NCBI RefSeq assembly: GCF_008728515.1
Contig: NC_044989.1
Coordinates: 66,644,712-66,708,711 of the forward strand
Direction of reading: 5' to 3'
Length of the DNA: 64,000 nucleotides
DNA from: Papio anubis
Lineage: Eukaryota > Chordata > Mammalia > Primates > Cercopithecidae
Part shown: one piece after another, positions 33,358-46,204 of the stretch
How positions within the stretch are numbered: the first letter of the stretch is position 1
How the letters are laid out: the number at the start of each line of letters is the position of its first letter
Position numbers and translations under genes: made by a program
The notes under the pieces: generated by a model
The model's input: only the letters and a program-made list of their open reading frames with translations
Database searches by the model: none
What the model was told of the DNA's origin: nothing

Positions 33358-36259
33358 CCATTTCTCCATTTCCTCCTTCTTCTTTTTTAAGATCGGTGTT
33401 CTGATGATTCCCTTGAGTAAATACTGGCCAAGAAAAGAAGAAAGAAGTCAAAGTAGCAATTCAACAGGCTAGAGCACATGAATAGAGGAGAGCATTGAAA
33501 GGGAAGGTTTTTATAAGGAATTGCCACTCACTTCAATCCTCTCAGGCATTGCAGCTAAGTGTACGACAAGCAAAGGTGGCCCAAGATTTCTTTTAAACTC
33601 TTCTAAAAGGTGAGAATGTGCCTTTCTAATTAACTTTAGGACATGTTGCTTTAAAGAGTTATTTTTAACATTTAAACATAAACAATATCAGTAATAAATA
33701 TAGGATCAAAGAAATACTGTTTCCATATGGAGTTGCCAAAGCACAGAAGCATGGCTGGAAAGTACAAGTTTCCTTTGAAGGCACTGTTGCTATCAATATT
33801 GCTTACTCAGCAGTCTATTAATCTCAAAATAAAGTGCACATATACACATATATTCATTATATCCTGCCTGGTGCAAAAAATTTTCACTCTTCCCACCCTT
33901 AAAAAAAAATCCAACATCCCAAACCAAGGCCTTCAGGGCCCTTTCACTAGGGTTTTTCAAAAGGAACACATTTAAAGTAATGTTTGAAGCCTGTGGTATC
34001 AGAATTTATTTCTACAAAGTTAACTCTATTTAATATCCTTGGCTCTAAGCTTAATTTGCTAAATCGTGCTGTTTTTGAAATTTATTGCAAAATTATTGTT
34101 CTCTAGGGAAATAATTACCATTCCTCTTCTATGGCATTGCTTTCCTCCGCATGTGAATTTAAGTAAAGAGATTTAAAAAGCAGCTCTGTGTTTGAGTAGG
34201 TATCAATCAAGACAGGGTGATCTAATATTATATTTGAGTTTAAAAGAATATATTCTGTTCACTCAAATATCTAATTTTTCTGAATGAGAACAATAGGACA
34301 TTAAAATTAGAAAAGAACCCTAAGAAATGGTTGTATGCATCTATTTATTTATAGACTGCCTTGTTGGAAGGATCCTAGGCAACTTAGGAGGATATATGAA
34401 GTGTAGCAACATTACATAAATTAGAAGTGGACATAAAGCAAAGAAGAAAACGCCAGCGTAGAAATATAAAATGGAACCAGCAATGGAGCTAATATAAGCT
34501 CACAGACTTCCATACATGAAGCATAAATTTGACTCAGACTTTTTAGTTTCAAGGTAAAAACAAAAACTTGCTCAAGACTACATGACTCATCAATAATTGA
34601 GGTGTTCAGAACTTCACAACAGAAGTTCAAAACGCTTTACCAATTATTTGTTGGGAAGCAGACAATGATTTCTCATCTTCTGCAGTGAATGCTGTTGTGG
34701 TAATAAGGAGGAGGAGGTTGACCATACTGTGTCTGGTTTTCAATATTTTAGTAATTCTTCCTGATTCTCTTTTGAGGAGTTGCCTTTCCCTTGTTTTAAG
34801 TGAAGATGCTGTGTCCCTGTCCCTCCCAAGCTCCCACCTGGCCCAATCTGACTTTGTCCCCCCAGGATATTGAATCTTAAACAGGCTGTGCAATAGCACA
34901 AGGAGACAAATGACTGTGGCTGCTTCCTTCCCAGTGGTTGTGCACTATCAAGAAAGTGACTGGTTTGTGCTAATGCCCTGGTTCCAGTCCCTCTCAGAGC
35001 CTGGTTCTCTGACCTTCCTATCAGTTATTTGAACCATCCAATAATCAACCAGTAAATTTTTTTCTGCTTAAATTAAGTTCTGTTGCCTACAACCACAGAA
35101 CCCTAAATGAAACACATGTGAGCCAGGTTACCTAAGTGCAAATGGGTCAAATGATGTGTCTGGAGCCTATAGGGTATTTTAGTTAATTGTGGAACCCTGA
35201 GACTCTAATAACCAATTTACTGCAAAATCGATACCATGTAGAAATAATTATTGGTGAAGAACATTTCTGTCCACAGCAATAATCATTGCCAAATGACATG
35301 CATCTTTTTTCTTCATTAAAATGTTTGGTATGTGCTTCTCTATCCTGTGTAGGACATGGATGTATTTAGGAAAACATTTTGGGAAACTACCGCCATACAG
35401 CCACCTTCTGTGTTAGACTTAAACATTATTATTAATATTGCAAAATCTTTTATTTGCCCTAATAAATAATGCCTAATCTCAACATTGCTGAAACCCAACC
35501 ACATGAATCATATTATATGTGATAGTTTTGTGCTGATGATGGGATTTTTTTCTCCCCTTTAAAGTTCTGGACTGAAAAGAGAGTAGAACAAGAACTACCA
35601 AGTACCCAGAACAGTCCTAAAGGCCCACTAGGCCACAGGGGGTGTGCCTGATGGTGTTCTGGTAAATGTTTCACAACAGATTCTCCAAAAAGTAAAGCTT
35701 TGATTTCTAGTGCTTGCAAATTTCTGTGGTAAACATACTCCTGCCATGGCCAATGTCAAGCTACTAACACGACGTCACCAAACATAGAATTGGAAAGAGG
35801 TGTACTCAAAGAGCTCTCACAAGCTGGTGCTAACTGGCTCTAGTGCCCCACTGGAAGCGTCCCTCCTGATCCCTCTACTCTAACTGAGTCCAAGGAAGGA
35901 CCTCCAAGAAACCAGCAATCCATTCTCTGGTGGCTCAAGTTCTTCTTTTAGAAGAAACATTTGAAACCTCCGTGGTGAAGCTGATCTCTGTAAATCAGTC
36001 AGCTAACTAATGGGTAATAGAAGTGTCTCTCTCTTCCTACCTGAGAATCATCCTCTGCAACATCAGAGTGAACAGAAATGATTCATCATGAATAGGCTTG
36101 CTATGGGAAGAGTTAGTTTCCATTCAAGAGAATGCTTTCATTTAAAGAAAAAGCGACCTGCTTTAGCTATGAAAAACAAACGAGTTGAAAATGTATGCTT
36201 TTTTGCAAGAAAAAAAAATCACAACTCAAAGGCAAAGTATACCAAAGTACAGTTTCAGA
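33358..36259. other. Unique DNA, possible repeat relic at 34730-35110
   Basis: The part near 35040-35110 ('cagtaaatttttttctgcttaaattaagttctgttgcctacaacc') has the wording of ancient LTR or DNA-transposon ends, but I cannot assign a family. The rest is unassigned and non-coding as far as I can see. Confidence 0.4.
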
Positions 36260-36500
36260 CAGAGTAATGTGATGGTGAAGAACATGTGCCCTAAATCCAG
36301 CAATCTGGACTTGAACACTCGCTGAGCTTCCGGTGGGCTGCAACTGCCCTTGGGCAAATAACTTCAGTTTCAGAACCTCAGTGTGCTCCTCTGCAAAATG
36401 AAAATGACAATAGGGTTTCCATGAGAACTTAGGTAATAAGATGCAAGTAAAGGACTTGGAACAGAGTCTGGCACCTGGTAAGTTGTTAACGTCATTGCCC
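36260..36500 (+). mobile_element. MIR SINE, sense, long copy
   Basis: Full MIR order in sense: 'agagtaatgtgatggtgaagaacatgtgcc', 'caatctggacttgaacactc', 'cttgggcaaataacttcagtttcagaacctcagtgtgctcctctgcaaaatgaaaatgacaatag', 'atgcaagtaaaggacttggaacagagtctggcacctggtaag'. Unusually well kept. Confidence 0.9.
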
Positions 36501-39054
36501 TTTGATTGTCCAGTCTGCCCTTTCACAGAACTCAGTGTGTTTGGGTTTCCTTTCCTAAGATGCGGCAGCTGCCGGTAAAGCCCATTCACCCCAGAATAAG
36601 GGTCTGGTAAATGAACTATTTGCAGAAAGCCAGGCCTTGCAGGGTGCTTTCAATGGGCAAGAGGACACGATGACAGGTGCCGACGAGGTATTCCTCTCCA
36701 CTTCCTGGGAAAGAGCACAAGCCTGTAACAGGTGCAGTCAAGGGGGCCCCAGTAGGGGAGGCCGAGAGGATGAAGCTTCCATTATCAGAGTTTGGATGAA
36801 CACAATCAGAGCCCCTTTTCCAAAGGAACTTGTAACTGCTTACTCATCGCAAATAACTTAAAGCATGTCATCACCATTCCTGGCCGCAGGAATGAATCCT
36901 GCCCAGAGAGGAGATCTGTTTTCTTCCTTAAAGCCCTCAGAGTGTTCTGCTTCAATTCCCTGTGTGGGACATAGATATATTAAATACAAAAAAATGACCA
37001 TAAAGTGAACATTAAGGTTGAGAAATGAGGTCTGAGGATGCCAGGAAATTCAAAAGTAAGTGTTCCCCCAGCACCTCTAATTCAGCCATCTTTGCAGTAA
37101 TGCATCCTTTCCGATTTCTGAATCCTCAGTGGAATTCCCATTTCATATAGGCTCTGGATCCTTCAACTAAGCCAGGGGAGGGATGCTTGGGGGTTCCTCT
37201 CCCTCCTTCTCATTTCCCCAGGTCGTGGGAAAATCCTGTCTAGGACCCTTCCACCAAGACCTTGAATAAGGCAGGCATGGCAAAGTACTCTTGAGAGCCC
37301 CAGGGAGGAGCTCAGCCCCAGGAAGCTGGACTAGTTCCTTTCCCAGCCCCTCCCGGCGAGCCAGGAGGCTACTCCTGGCTCCACATAGCAAATGTATACA
37401 TGCAGATATCCAGGATGCATTAGTGGTTCGACACAACTGATGTGCTCAGGCACCTCCGGGGTACATTAGTTGAAGTGGCTACGGCAGCTGGTGGCTCCTC
37501 TTCAGCCATAATTTATCTATTGCACTTTACTTAATGTGCAAAATTAAATTTATGCTGAATCCGTGTGTATTACCTACTGTGCATGAGCAGCATGAAATAT
37601 ACCATAAAGCAAATCAGTACAGAGCCATGCTCTTAATTGCTAATGGCTTTCAACACACTTCATTGTGGTCTAACCCAACTTGGAATCCATTCTCCATTGA
37701 GAATCCCACTCATATCGAGGTTGAAAGTGCTTCTCCCGAGAACCTTCTGGAGAACTGAAGGATACAATGAGCAATGCTTTTAAGTCAATCTTTCTAGAAC
37801 ACATGTTCTCTAGATCATAGATTCTGCACGTTTCACTAATGTCGTGATCAATATAGTTGCTACAAAGGGCATGAGTTTGCTGAAAACTAAGCAAATCAAT
37901 GTGAAATGTATTTTCAAAGTAAAATAAAGGAAATAACCCAAGATTCAGTCCTAGTTCTGAAACTGCCAGTCTATGGGACTGACTCTGAGTGTCTGGTTCC
38001 ATGCATTGAAACTTAATAATTGGAATAATTTATTTCTGCACCTAGCTAGAAAAAAAATCTATACTACCAAGTAAAGTAAATTTTATAAAAAACAAATATC
38101 TCAAAAGAAGCTTTAAAAAAATCTGATGTCACATGCACTCACACACATTCTCACACACCCAGATTTACACAAAGCAGAAATTAATTCACGTTTGAAATCT
38201 GATTCAACAAAGGAATTTAACTGAGGAATCAGAAAGGAAGAAAATAAGAAGTACATGTGCAATGGAGAAAATTAAACGTGATTATGTGTCTGCCAACAGT
38301 AATTATTCAAAATGCTTTCTGTGTTTCTTATCATTTTAAACTCTGCATTTAAACTACAGAGATCATTTCTCATGAAAAGAAAAAGTTATTTGCTCTGCAG
38401 TTTACATTTGTACTGGAAAGTATCCATCTGTGGAAATCTCATATTCCTCCCTTGAAAATAATTTGTAACTCTCCTCACCTAACGGACAGAGGAAAAATAA
38501 GAAAACCAGTGACTATATTACTTTTTAGATGTTATCTTTACATATTTTTCAGTAGGTAACTATGAGTATAAAAATTTCAAAAACATACCAGCTTTGTGAA
38601 GCACAGAATTTTTACAAAAATAAGAAAATTATGTTAGGAAGAGTCAGAGTGATCGTTTTATTTATTCTATTCCTCTTTGTTATATCTCCCATATTAAAAT
38701 CGGGACATTATTCACTAAGGATTTTAATCTAACATTTCAAAGATTTTGTTTAGTTCTAGTGGTTCGTGACTGAAAAACTAAAATGTAGATATGAAATGGC
38801 ATACATAAATACGTGTACATACATGTACATGCATTCTTTCAGTCGCTGCCCTGTTGGATTATAATTGTTTGCATAAATATATATGTAGAAATGGGTTTCC
38901 CCAATCACTTCTATTTTTGAATGCATAAATTATATTGTTTTCTGATTATTTAATGCTTGTAAACATACTTCTAGAGGTGAGATGCACTAGTGGCATCCGG
39001 ATCATTTTCTTTTTCTGAAAAAGCTGTGTTAAAATCAAAGGCAACTCTCAGTAG
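36501..39054. other. Unique AT-rich DNA, possible conserved noncoding stretch
   Basis: No repeat family or gene. The segment 37495-37660 (with 'attgcactttacttaatgtgcaaaattaaat' and 'cttaattgctaatggctt') has the homeodomain-site-rich look of conserved noncoding elements. That is an impression only. Confidence 0.35.
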
Positions 39055-39375
39055 AAAACATTAATTGAGCAACTACTAAGTATAAGGCTCACATCTGAAA
39101 AAAAAATAACTTGGCTCTTGCCCTATGGGAGCATGCAATTAAGTGGCAAAGATAGACATGTACACAAATAATTCTAGTACTTGGTAAAGAATAGTAAGTG
39201 TTAGGATAGAGTGATACAGGAAATAGTGTGCTGGGGCTCTTGGGAGGTCTGGAGGCTACACTGACGTGACAGCTGTCTTAGAAAATGAGTAAAACTTTGG
39301 TTGGAAGACAACTAGGGGAGATAGGAGTGAAGAACAAAGGCAGAGGTAACTGCTTGAAGAACCATCTGGATAAAT
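39055..39375 (-). mobile_element. L2 LINE, antisense
   Basis: 'acattaattgagcaactactaagtataaggctc' (reversed L2 3' end), 'ggctcttgccctatgggagcatgcaattaagtgg', 'ggtaaagaatagtaagtgttagg' and 'ctgtcttagaaaatgagtaaaac' follow the antisense L2 order. Confidence 0.7.
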
Positions 39376-39467
39376 GAAGAGGAGGCAAAGTGCCAAATTG
39401 TCAAGTTCCTTAAGATAGATGCATAGCTTCTAGCAGAGGCTGCCCTTGATTTGCTTAGAATGGGGCT

Positions 39468-39515
39468 AAAACAAAACAAAACAAAAACAGCAAAAATTCA
39501 AACAACAAAACAACA
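39468..39515. repeat. A-rich (CAAAA)n-like low-complexity tract
   Basis: Imperfect CAAAA and CAA units: 'acaaaacaaaacaaaaacagc' then 'caaacaacaaaacaacaagc'. Confidence 0.85.
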
Positions 39516-41094
39516 AGCAAACCAGCTGCATCTCCCTTTTCTAGCCACACAAAGACGAATTCATATCTTCATGATCACAAGTTTGCTCTACTCAAGAAGA
39601 AAATGATTTTATTCCTAATTCACAAAAGTTATAAGCTTGTTTTTTACCTTCACTATTTTAGATAGTTTAGCTGCAAGCATGGCTAGAAGAAATGAGGACA
39701 TTGTCCAACTCGTTTTAAAATTCTGTGGTATTTTACTAGGTATGTTTTTGAAAACATGGTTTTGCTAGGTTAACTCTTTGTTTTTCAAAAAAGGGAATTC
39801 CTCCTCCTCTCTCTCTCTTTCTCTCTCATTCTCCTTCTTCAACATCAAGGGGCTTGAATTTGAGTCACAAAATGAAGTTGAAAGATATTTTCTTTTAATT
39901 GAGCATTTGCATGGTGTGGATGTTAAAAATCAAAGAGGCTTTAGGTTTAAACCTTCCATTAAATTCCCCCACTTTCCTCTTCTCTGGGACAGAATGCTTA
40001 TTTACCCTGTTGCCCCAGGCTTGGTCTTCCCATCTCATTCAACACCAAGACTTTGTCAAAAGAGAGGTCAGTAGCCTCTTGGAATCTTTTGGAGATAGAT
40101 AGAGCCTAGTAACCATTTCCCACAGTGGGGTTATCTGCTATCTGCCAGGGTTGTTTTCCTGAAGGATATCTGATTAAACTACCCTGCAGTCTCTAAAAGT
40201 ACCCAAGGGGGCCTTCACTGACTTCTTTCTCTGCTTTCTATCAATCAGCCCAAGCCGAGATAATATGTGATCCAAGTATTTTTTAAGTGTCAACAGAGAC
40301 CTTGGTGATTGGGGCTACACTTAGATAAAATCTGATTTATATTCTCTAATCTAGTTCATTATCCTAGATGGTTCCACTGATTTCTACTGTGTTGTCCCTA
40401 ATGTCAGGATCCAAAAGGAACCCTAGCAAATTTGCATCCTTTCCTTCCTGTTTTGGCCCAGGGACATTACTCATTGAAATTCAAGTGATAAGCAAAGGAA
40501 ACAAACTACCTTGGAATTTGGCTGATACTCTGGATCTCTGACCCAGTGTAGGAAAACTTCAAACCTCTAATCTCCAACATGCAGAATGGCTCTAAAGACT
40601 GGAAGCAATGAAATTTCACTAACTTTGCAAGAGAAAATAAAGCACCCACACAAAGTAAAATGGAAAGAGTATGTTCATGGCCAGCATTTTTCTCATACTT
40701 TCCATTCAGATTTTCTGATTTTTTTAATGAAATTAAAGATTACATTTTGTTTTCTTTTTCCTTTAAAGCTATCAGCATTCCCTGCCCCTGATACCTACAT
40801 CTAATACTTAAAAATGTCGAAGGTGCATTTGACTAAAATCTATCTACTAAATTATTTTTCTTACTGTTCCTTGACAATGAGGAAGATTCAGCAGGAATAG
40901 AGGCCCCGATCCTTCTAAATCTGACCTGAAATTGATTGCTCCCGGTATCAGTTATTTTCCCGGATGATGTGGGATTGTCACTAGCCATGAAGCAAAACCT
41001 CTGGCTTTACCACACAAGACCTATCCCAAGATTGGCAAGCACCTTCCCGTCTAAACCCTTCATGACAAATTACCACAGCCCTTCGCACCACGTT
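39516..41094. other. Unique DNA, no gene seen
   Basis: A short CT-rich tract at 39799-39838 begins a 98-codon plus-strand frame with a serine/leucine-rich low-complexity start, so coding is unlikely. Nothing else recognised. Confidence 0.45.
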
Positions 41095-41480
41095 AATTAT
41101 AGAACCAAGGGGCTGGAAGGGGAGCCCAAGACATAATCTGGCCCAGCCCGCCATTTAAATCATCTCAGACAGATGGAAATCTATCCCATTTTAAAAGACC
41201 TCCAGAGGGCGAGAGTCCACAAGCCCAGTCAGTTACCCTCTCGGCTGTTTAACAACCCCTGTCAGAGAGTCTCCCTTTATCTGTACTTTAAATCTCACAC
41301 ACTGCACTTTAAGCCAATTTCTTGTTCTGAAAACCAACCCTTCACATACCTGAAGATCATTATTAAGGCATCTCTCCAACTTCTCTTCTCTGGGATGATC
41401 AATCCCAATTCCTTCCACTTGTCCTTGTAAATCTTACTTTCTAGCTTTTAATCATCTCTGTGACTTTCTCCTGAACTTTG
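41095..41480 (-). mobile_element. CR1/L3-like LINE relic (probably antisense)
   Basis: The + strand shows the order familiar from antisense CR1 3' ends: 'aatctggcccagccc', 'aaagacctccagagggcgagagtccacaa', 'taacaacccctgtcagag', 'aaccaacccttcacatacctgaagatcattattaaggcatctctccaacttctcttctctggg' and 'caatcccaattccttccacttgtccttgtaaatc'. It predates placental mammals if correct. Orientation is inferred. Confidence 0.55.
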
Positions 41481-41531
41481 GTATACTTAAAGATTAACTG
41501 GAGATATAGGTAGTCATTCATGTCTTTGAGG

Positions 41532-41932
41532 CAGCAGTTCTCAAAACTTTTTGCTCTCAGGACCCTTTTGACACTCCTAAAATTGAAAACCCCAAATAAA
41601 TTTTGTTTATGGGGGTTATATTAGATTGGTGCAAAAGTAATTGTGGTTTTTGCCATGGAAATTAATATCTATTAGTATTTTCCAGATTAGAAATTAAGAC
41701 TGAGAACTCTCTAAGACCCAAAATACACACGTAAGCAGTTCATTATCTGTCAGTATGATGAAGTCATCATGTCACACAGCCTTTAGAAGACTCTGTGGTA
41801 TACTCATGAGAGAATGAAACTGAGAAGACAAATAACATATTTGTTTTATTATAAAGTAGTATAGACTCTGAAGACCTCCTGAAGAGTCTGGGGGATCCTT
41901 GTAGTCCCAGGACCACACATTGAGATCTGTTG
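41532..41932. mobile_element. hAT DNA transposon with a nested MADE1 half
   Basis: Starts 'cagcagttctcaaaacttttt' and ends 'ggaccacacattgagatctgttg', decayed forms of the inverted ends 'cagtggttctcaaac' / '...tttgagaaccactg'. Internally it has 'ctcaggacccttttgacactcc' and 'ttttgtttatgggggttata', the 5' wording of a hAT element. The flanking 8-mers (41524-41531, 41933-41940) match only partly. Much of the middle of the parental element is deleted. Confidence 0.75.
41621..41661. mobile_element. MADE1 mariner MITE, one half only
   Basis: 'ttagattggtgcaaaagtaattgtggtttttgcca' is the left half of the 80-base palindromic MADE1 element. It is inserted at TA within the hAT element, whose sequence resumes at 'tatctattag'. 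The mirror-image right half is missing, so it cannot fold into the mir-548-type hairpin. Confidence 0.88.
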
Positions 41933-41940
41933 TTTTATGG

Positions 41941-42679
41941 AAAGTATAGCACTATCCTCAGAGTAGACCTGGATACAGCGGCAATTAGCAAGGAGTGTAG
42001 TCTAATCTCAATTGGCCAAATCAAATTACACTATATTATACAACAAATTAAAGACTTTAACCATCAAGGCATCTATGCTATCAACCTTAGAAAAGTTAAG
42101 ATAAACTTATTAAGTTTAATAAGAGAAGAACAAACTAATTTTTATTAATAAAAGAAGAATAAATTGATTTTTGTTTAATTTTTTGGGGAAGACATAGTAG
42201 TGTCAGCATAAGTGGAAAGGCAGAGGGAGATTGTGCCTTAAGAGTGAAAGCAGATTCCCTAACATGCAGTCCTCTTATACCACACCTAAAACCATTCTAC
42301 TTATATATTGTTGACTTGGGCGTAGTAAGTTGTTTGCTATTAAGCAACAGAGCTACTCAAATCCCTTGCTTTACCACTGTTTTCACAGCCAAAACCAGCC
42401 CTGTCTAGCAGATCTCCCCAGGTCTGCCTGTCCATTCCTAAGGATTTTTTGGTGATAATGGGACATGGGGAAGGGGAAATGTCTTTGAAAACTCCTTTTT
42501 CTGGTTCAATCCTAAGTCAGATGCTCAAATACCTTGCTTTGTCTTTATTTGCCCTTCCCCAAATTTTGTATTGTTTTCTTTTATACCTGAGAAACTGCTG
42601 CTTTTTCTCCACAACTTCATGTTTTCAAATTGTTTTCCTAAGTGTTATTTAACGTATTTATATGGCATTATAGGTTTAT
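41941..42679. other. Unique DNA, no gene seen
   Basis: AT-rich with an imperfect duplication of 'aataa(a)agaagaa' words around 42115-42165. No repeat family or coding signal recognised. Confidence 0.5.
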
Positions 42680-42890
42680 CAATCAAGTACCAAGTATTTA
42701 TTACCTACTCTGTATTCAAAATTCTGCTAGTCATGGTAGGTACATACCACAGAGGCATAAGTCTTATTTCCTGTCTCTAGGGACTTACGATCTATAACAG
42801 TTAGAGACAAAATAAAATAAAATGCACATATAACAAAAACACAATTAAATTATAAACTACTCAGTACAGACTAAGTATTACAGGAGTTGT
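42680..42890 (-). mobile_element. L2 LINE fragment, antisense
   Basis: 'ttattacctactctgtattcaaaattctgctagtcatgg' followed by 'catacc...ataagtcttatttcctgtctctagggacttacgatct' and 'gttagagacaaaataaaataaa' corresponds to the reversed L2 3' end ('tttattgagcacctactatgtgcc...cctgccctcatggagcttacattct'). Confidence 0.65.
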
Positions 42891-44002
42891 CAGAAAGGGT
42901 ATCTCTGTTAACATGTGAAATGCACCACACACATTAAAAAAGGAAACTATTTCAGCTATGGCATAGGTGAATTTTGAGAAGTTTAAAACGTACTTCTTCC
43001 AAAAACTTTCAGGGTTGTTCTTATAAGCAGGCCTGAGCCTGAGCTAGAGCACAAATGCTCCCCACCTCCCCACCGCCCACCCCAAACTGAGGCCTGCCTT
43101 CCTCTCTTCCCATCCCTGGCCCTCTTCCTGATAGGAAAAGCATCACACGCTTGAATGAGAACGCCAGCACACAATGCAATCTAAGTCCACAGCTACACCC
43201 CACAAAACAGCCACCCTTGCTACCCCTTGGGCCTAGCATGAGCCCACCAGAAGCATGGTCAGCCTTGAGGAAGACGAAAGAGGTGCTAGGGAAGAGGCCC
43301 ATGCAGGTGTGGGCGCAGGCTCAGTCCCTCTGGGCAACAGATTCTAGGTTCCTGGGACCTGAGATGTACCTGAAGGGAGATGGTATAGTACAAGCTCCAG
43401 GTGGGCTGCCTCTTGACACCTTCAAATCCTCCCCTTGAAGGGGGGGAAGCACCTAGACTTGAGTCAAAGGAGGGTTTCTAAGGTGTGGGACCCAAAGCAG
43501 GGACCCCAGATACCCAGGTCTAATGGAGGTAGCTGTAAAATGAAGAAATTCCAATATAAAAGTCTTTCAAAATAAATATTCCTTATATCAAAGTTCTTTC
43601 AATACCCTTTCAAGTTCTTAATTTACATATTTTCTTCTCTAGTAAAAGAGATGCATGCTTTGATTAGATTTTCAAAGTTCATAATGTTTGTTTTACATAG
43701 ATCACTTAAATTTGCTTGTTAGTATTTACACACATAAAAGTTTTAAACGCACTTTCCTAGAAATTTTCAAATGTATCTTGACTTAAGAAAAAAATGCAGC
43801 CCTGGAAAAGTAAAGCTTTGCAAGTCAAGCAACATTTTGAACACGCACTGAAACCTAATGAAATATTCCTCTTTTTTCTGATAAATGGTCAATTCTCATT
43901 CTATTTTTTAATGATAATCATCCTCTAAATCAACTGTCACATTGTATTTAATATACATTAAATTTTCTTGATTTCTCGATAAGAGTCAGACTTCTAATTT
44001 AG
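42891..44002. other. Unique DNA, no gene seen
   Basis: 43021-43450 is GC-richer and carries opposed frames of 93 and 95 codons over the same bases. The remainder is AT-rich. No family recognised. Confidence 0.5.
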
Positions 44003-44015
44003 CTACATTTCTTTA

Positions 44016-44313
44016 CTTTTTTTCTTTTTTTGAGACAGGGTCTCACCCTGTCACGCAGGTTGGAGTACAATGGTGCCATCACAGCTCACTGAAGCCTTGA
44101 CCTCCTGTTCTCAAGCAATCTTCCCACCTCAGCCTTTCAAGTAGCTGGGACTACAGGTATGTGCCACGACCCCTGACTAATGTTTTAATTTTTTTGTGGA
44201 GATGGGGTCTCACTGTGTTGCCCAGGCTGGACTCCAACTCCTAGACTCAAGTGATCCTCCCACCTCAGGCTTCCGAAGTATTGGGATTACACGTGTGAGC
44301 CACCACACCCGGA
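44016..44313 (-). mobile_element. AluJ, antisense, with target-site duplication
   Basis: Antisense Alu: 'tttttttgagacagggtctcaccctgtcacgcagg', 'gaccccTgactaatgttttaatttttttgtggagatgg', ending '...caccacacccgga'. The flanks share 13 bp, ctacatttcttta, at 44003-44015 and 44314-44326. The strong divergence fits AluJ. Confidence 0.95.
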
Positions 44314-44654
44314 CTACATTTCTTTAGGAACATCTTTTTGTGTGTATTTTCCCTTGAGGGATTCTGACTCTACTCTCTTTATTCCCTTCATCTTTCTAAA
44401 TTAGTGATATTTTCCTATCCCTGATTAAAAAGAAAAGAAAAATATATTTCTAGAATATGGAATTGAAATATGGAACCAAGAAAAGATATATTAGAGAAAA
44501 TGACATAATGTTTTTTTCTCATGAGTCCTGATTTGTGGGCCATCTCAGCATGGTCAACACTCACAATAGTTGGAAAGCAATTTACTTTATTACTACAGCC
44601 TCTCATGAACATACTATAGGCAGAATATAGTCACAATATAAAGAAAAACTTCTT

Positions 44655-45400
44655 TAAAAGCCTATTTTCTACTAGAAAATGGGCAAATGACTTGAACAGA
44701 CATTTCACCAAAGAGGACATATAGGTGGTAAATAATACATTAAAAAATGTTCAACATCATTAGCCAGTAGAAAAATGCAGATTAAAACTACAAGGACATA
44801 TTACCACTGTACACCTATTAAAATGGCTAAAGTAAAAATACTGATAATATCAAATGCTGGTGTGGATGCAGAACAGCTAGATTTTTCAGACATTGCTGGT
44901 AGGAATATAAGATGGCACAGTTACTCTGGAAGTTTGCCAGTTTTGTATACAGTTAAACATATATTTACCATATGAACCTGCAATCACACTTTTGCATATT
45001 TTGCCTAAGGAAATCAAAATTTATGTTTCTACAAAAACCTGTACACAAATGCTCCCAGGAACTTTTTTTGCAACAGCCAAAACGACTCAAAGGTACTTTG
45101 ATGAGTGAATGGATAAACAAACAGCATTGCATTTGTACAATAAAATGTTCCTTAGCACTAAAAAGGAATAAAGTATTGATACATGCAACGACTTGGATGA
45201 ATCTCAAGGGCATTATGCCAAGAGGAAAACCAATCTCCAGGGGTTATGGGCTGTGTGATTCTATTTATATTCTCAAAGTGACAAACTTATAATGATGGAT
45301 CAGGATGGAGTTAGATGAAGAGTGTGATTTTTAAGGAGTAACTTGAGCGAGATTTTTCCCATGCTAGAACTATTGTATATCCTGATTGTGGTGACTGACA
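44655..45400 (+). mobile_element. L1 LINE ORF2 end and 3' UTR, sense
   Basis: In order: 'aatgggcaaatgacttgaacagacatttcaccaaagagga', 'aatgttcaacatcattagcc', 'ctattaaaatggctaaagtaaaa', 'gttaaacatatatttaccatatgaacctgcaatcacact', 'ggaatgaataa'-type words and 'cttggatgaatctcaagggcattatgcc'. L1MA/L1MB grade, 5' truncated, frames broken. Confidence 0.9.
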
Positions 45401-45904
45401 AAGCTGTAAAGTCTATTGCCAAAAAGAATAGGCCGCAAACACTGACCTGCACAAGCCCTTCCCAAGGGGTAGTCAGTACTTGAGTATTTGCATTTTTGTC
45501 ATGGATCTGCTTTCCACAGTGCATTCACTGCCCTCTGATTCTCAGTGCGGCCCTCTGGAGTTGGAAGGGCAGTGTCAGTAGCCCTCATTGATTCAGCAAG
45601 TCTAACCATCACCCAGGTGGTTATGGAAATGGGCAGATGAAAAATACCCAGGCCCCCAGAATTTTATTCTGTTGTCTTTCTCACCACATCCCCTCTCAGC
45701 CAGACTCCAGGTAGGGAAGTGGGAAGAGAGGGTAAACTCTGCTCAGAAGAACTATCTTTGGGTATTGAAGATAATGATTCTGAGACCCCTAGAATTTTCT
45801 CTTCCAACTGGGCCCTCATATTGTGATCAGAGGCTGTCATACACTATGAAGGAACTCATGGGTTGGACTTTTCATCTTCTCAACCTAAACACATATATAT
45901 ATTT
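45401..45904. other. Unique DNA, no gene seen
   Basis: The first bases may still be L1 3' UTR. The 110-codon plus frame from 45672 runs into the following Alu and is not credible as a gene. Confidence 0.5.
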
Positions 45905-46204
45905 TAGGGGGGTGCGGCGGACAGGGTCTCATTTAGTTTCTCAGGCTGGAGTGCAGTGGTGCAATCATGGTTCACTGCAACTTCGACCTCCCAGAGTCAG
46001 GTGATTCTCCCATCTCAGCCTCCTGGGTTGCTGGGAATACAGGCACATACCACCACACCTGGCTACTTTGTGTGTGTGTGTGTTTTGCAGAGACAGGGTT
46101 TCATTGTGTTGTCCAGGCTGGTCTCTAACTCCTTGGGCTCAAGCAATCCACCCACCTCAGCCTCCCAGAGTGCTGGGATTATAGGTGTGAGCCACCACGC
46201 CCGG
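45905..46204 (-). mobile_element. Alu (J/S grade), antisense, with TG run in linker
   Basis: Antisense Alu from 'ggacagggtctcatttagtttctcaggctggagtgcag' to '...gagccaccacgcccggga'. The usual T tail is replaced by 'ttttaggggggtgcggcgg'. The middle linker carries a TG run (46070-46083). No clear duplication. Confidence 0.93.

Noticed and set aside
41621..41661. A mir-548-type microRNA gene
   Set aside because: Only one arm of MADE1 is present, so the precursor hairpin cannot form.
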